Assembly: GCF_051014685.1 (NCBI RefSeq)
Contig: NW_027478402.1
Span: 2,091,399 to 2,155,398, forward strand
Reading direction: 5' to 3'
Source: Ptiloglossa arizonensis
Taxonomy: Eukaryota; Arthropoda; Insecta; Hymenoptera; Colletidae
Length of the DNA: 64,000 nt
The position numbers and the translations under genes are program-made. Each line of letters opens with the position of its first letter. The first letter of the stretch is position 1. Shown piece after piece: positions 61,701 to 64,000 of this stretch. The notes beneath the pieces were generated by a model that saw only the letters and a list, made by a program, of their open reading frames with translations, did not search any database and had not been told where the DNA came from.

Positions 61701-64000
61701 GACCAGCGAAAATTTTGATGGTTTCTCAACCATTCCTTAACTTCAAACTCCCATATCTCGCGAACGGATTGACGAACTCGAGAAATTCCTGTTGCATCTG
61801 AAAGAAGAAACTCGCCCGATTACAATGGTGTGTGTACTTTTCCCCTAGGCCATTCCAGTTATTCGTTTCTAGCATCAGAATTGCGAAAAGTTTGATGGTT
61901 TCTCAACCATTCCTTAACTTCAAACTCCCTTATCTCGCGAACGGATTGGCGAACTCGAGAAATTCCTATTGCATCTGAAAGCAGAAACTCGTCCGAATAC
62001 AATGGTGTGTGTACTTTTCCCCTAGGCCATTCCAGTTACTGGTTTCGAGTATCAGACCAGCGAAAATTTTGATGGTTTCTCAACCATTCCTTAACTTCAA
62101 ACTCCCATATCTCGCGAACGGATTGACGAACTCGAGAAATTCCTGTTGCACCTGAAAGTAGAAACACGCCCGATTACAGAGATATGTGTGTTTCCCCCCT
62201 AGGCCTTTGTAGTTATGGGTTTCGAGTATCAGACTTGCGAAAATGTTGATGGTTTCTTATCCATTCCTTAACTTCAGACCCCCATTTCTCGCGAACGGAT
62301 TGACGAACTCGAGAAATAACTGTTGTGTCTGAAAGTAGAAACTCGCCCGATTACATTGGTATGTGTACTTTTCCCCTAGGCCATTCCAGTTATTGGTTTC
62401 GAGTATCAGACCAGCGAAAATTTTGATGGTGTCTCAAGCATTCCTTAACTTCAAACTCCCATATCTCGCGAACGGATTGACGAACTCGAGAAATTCCTGT
62501 TGCATCTGAAAGTGGAAACTCGCCCGATTACAACGGTATGTGTATTTTTCCCCTAGGCATTTGTAGTTATTGGTTTCGAGTATCAGACTTGCGAAAATTT
62601 TGATGGTTTCTCAAACATTCCTTAACTTCAAACTCCCATATCTCGCGAACGGATTGACGAACTCGAGAAATTCCTGTTGCATCTGAAAGTAGAAACTCGC
62701 CCGATTACAATGGTGTGTGTACTTTTCCCCTAGGCCATTCCAGTTATTCGTTTCTAGCATCAGAATTGCGAAAATTTTGATGGTTTCTCAACCATTCCTT
62801 AACTTCAAACTCCCATATCTCGCGAACGGATTGGCGAACTCGAGAAATTCCTATTGCATCTGAAAGCAGAAACTCGTCCGAATACAATGGTGTGTGTACT
62901 TTCCCCTAGGCCATTCCAGTTATTGGTTTCGAGTATCAGACCAGCGAAAATTTTGATGGTTTCTCAAACATTCCTTAACTTCAAACACCCATATCTCGGG
63001 AACGGATTGACGAACTAGAGAAATTCCTGTTGCACCTGAAAGTAGAAACACGCCCGATTACAAAGATATGTGTGTTTCCCCCCTAGGCCTTTGTAGTTAT
63101 GGGTTTCGAGTATCAGACCAGCGAAAATTTTGATGGTTTCTCAACCATTCCTTAACTTCAAACTCCCATATCTCGCCAACGGATTGACGAACTCGAGAAA
63201 TTCCTGTTACATGTGGAAGTAGAAACTCGCCCGGTTACAACGGTATGTGTATTTTTCCCCTAGGCCTTTGTAGTTATTGGTTTCGAGTATCAGACTTGCG
63301 AAAATTTTGTTGGTTTCTCAACCATTCCTTAACTTCACACTCCCATATCTCGCGAACGGATTGGCGAACTCGAGAATTTCCTATTGCATCTGAAAGCAGA
63401 AACTCGCCCGATTACAAAGATATGTGTGTTTTCCCCTTAGGCCTTTGCAGTTATTGGTTTCGAGTATCAGACTTGCGAAAATTTTGATGGTTTCTCAACC
63501 ATTCCTTAACTTCGAACTCCCATATCTCGCGAACGGATTGACGAACTCGAGAAATTCCTGTTGCACCTGAAAGTAGAAACACGTCCGATTACAAAGATAT
63601 GTGTGTTTTCCCCCTAGGCCTTTGTAGTTATTGGTTTCGAGTATCAGACTTGCGAAAATTTTGATGGTTTCTCAACCATTCCTTAACTTCAAACTCCCAT
63701 ATCTCGCGAACGGATTGACGAACTCGAGAAATTCCTGTTGCATCTGAAAGCAGAAACTCGCCCGAATACAATGGTGTGTGTACTATTCCCCTAGGCCAAT
63801 CCAGTTATTGGTTTCGAGTATCAGACCAGCGAAAATTTTGATGGTTTCTCAACCATTCCTTAACTTCAAACTCCCATATCTCGCGAACGGATTCACGAAC
63901 TCGAGAAATTCCTGTTGCATCTGAAAGAAGAAACTCGCCCGATTACAATGGTGTGTGTACTTTTCCCCTAGGCCATTCCAGTTATTCGTTTCTAACATCA
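61700..64000 (+). repeat. Rearranged derivative of the 22-monomer HOR at right edge
   Basis: Consecutive pieces match separated parts of the 22-monomer unit. 61704-62240 matches about 48785-49320. The next monomer matches about 50030, skipping about four monomers. 62560-63110 matches about 51060-51610. 63140-63300 instead carries CCTGTTACATGTGGAAG, as near 28160. The last 450 bp match about 48520-48960. The array continues past the window. Confidence 0.8.

Larger units (their letters stand above)
18110..64000 (+). repeat. 177-bp satellite array, right segment
   Basis: The same array as on the left continues to the window edge, in the same orientation and without another transposon. It resumes within the same monomer that the element interrupted. 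Sub-blocks with different HOR registers are listed separately. I see no coding gene, RNA gene or unique sequence longer than a few bases in these 45.9 kb. Confidence 0.97.

Noticed and set aside
1..64000. CRISPR-like array because of regular repeats
   Set aside because: There are no unique spacers between short repeats. The whole 177-bp unit repeats head to tail, and the retroelement is eukaryotic in type.
1..64000. CENP-B box in the monomer
   Set aside because: No stretch of the monomer matches the core pattern TTCG....A..CGGG in either orientation. GCGAACGG and TTCGAG are only short partial resemblances.

Overview
The window lies entirely inside a tandem satellite array of a eukaryotic, probably arthropod (insect-like), genome. 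Both window edges fall within the array. About 61.4 of the 64 kb consists of head-to-tail copies, all in the same orientation, of one monomer of about 177 bp. My hand consensus is about 42% GC, and each copy carries fixed landmarks: TCGCGA, CTCGAG, CCTAGG and a 6-bp hairpin, ATGGTT/AACCAT. No ordinary host gene, RNA gene, CRISPR array or bacterial-type element was found. The arthropod suggestion rests on the style of the one retroelement polyprotein fragment and on the lack of CpG depletion in the monomer. It is an inference, not an identification.

The array is organised at several levels. Single-base and small-indel markers recur at multiples of 177 bp, which shows higher-order repeats (HORs) of different size in different blocks. 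The blocks are: a mixed block with 2-, 4-, 6- and 7-monomer spacings (about 1-7100); nested 3-, 10-, 11- and 13-monomer spacings (about 7.1-11.05 kb); 2- and 3-monomer units (about 13.2-15.5 kb); a 764-bp unit made of three full monomers, one 169-bp monomer and a 64-bp remnant (about 19.3-24.0 kb), inside a larger duplicated block; mixed 2-, 5-, 9- and 12-monomer spacings (25.5-33.3 kb); a 2836-bp, 16-monomer unit (about 33.3-41.1 kb); a 3.89-kb, 22-monomer unit in three nearly identical successive copies (about 44.4-55.75 kb), the third with two monomers deleted; a separate diverged subfamily with a 1238-bp, 7-monomer unit (about 55.75-61.7 kb); and a reshuffled relative of the 22-monomer unit running off the right edge.

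The array is interrupted once, at 15508-18109, by a 2602-bp defective Ty3/gypsy-type LTR retrotransposon. It has two 253-bp LTRs that differ at two positions, a perfect 4-bp target-site duplication (CGAG), and an uninterrupted paralogous site in the same array near 12851. Its interior is scrambled: a non-coding stretch, then a third, truncated copy of the LTR start fused directly to a pol fragment. That fragment keeps RNase H and the integrase zinc finger and DDE core, but lacks gag, protease, nearly all of reverse transcriptase and the integrase C-terminus. The element could move only with proteins supplied by another copy.

The open reading frames seen in the satellite are by-products of a monomer length divisible by three (177 = 3 x 59) and are not annotated as genes. 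The most notable content is the layered HOR architecture, which fits a centromeric or pericentromeric array, and the retroelement, which marks a recent insertion into it.
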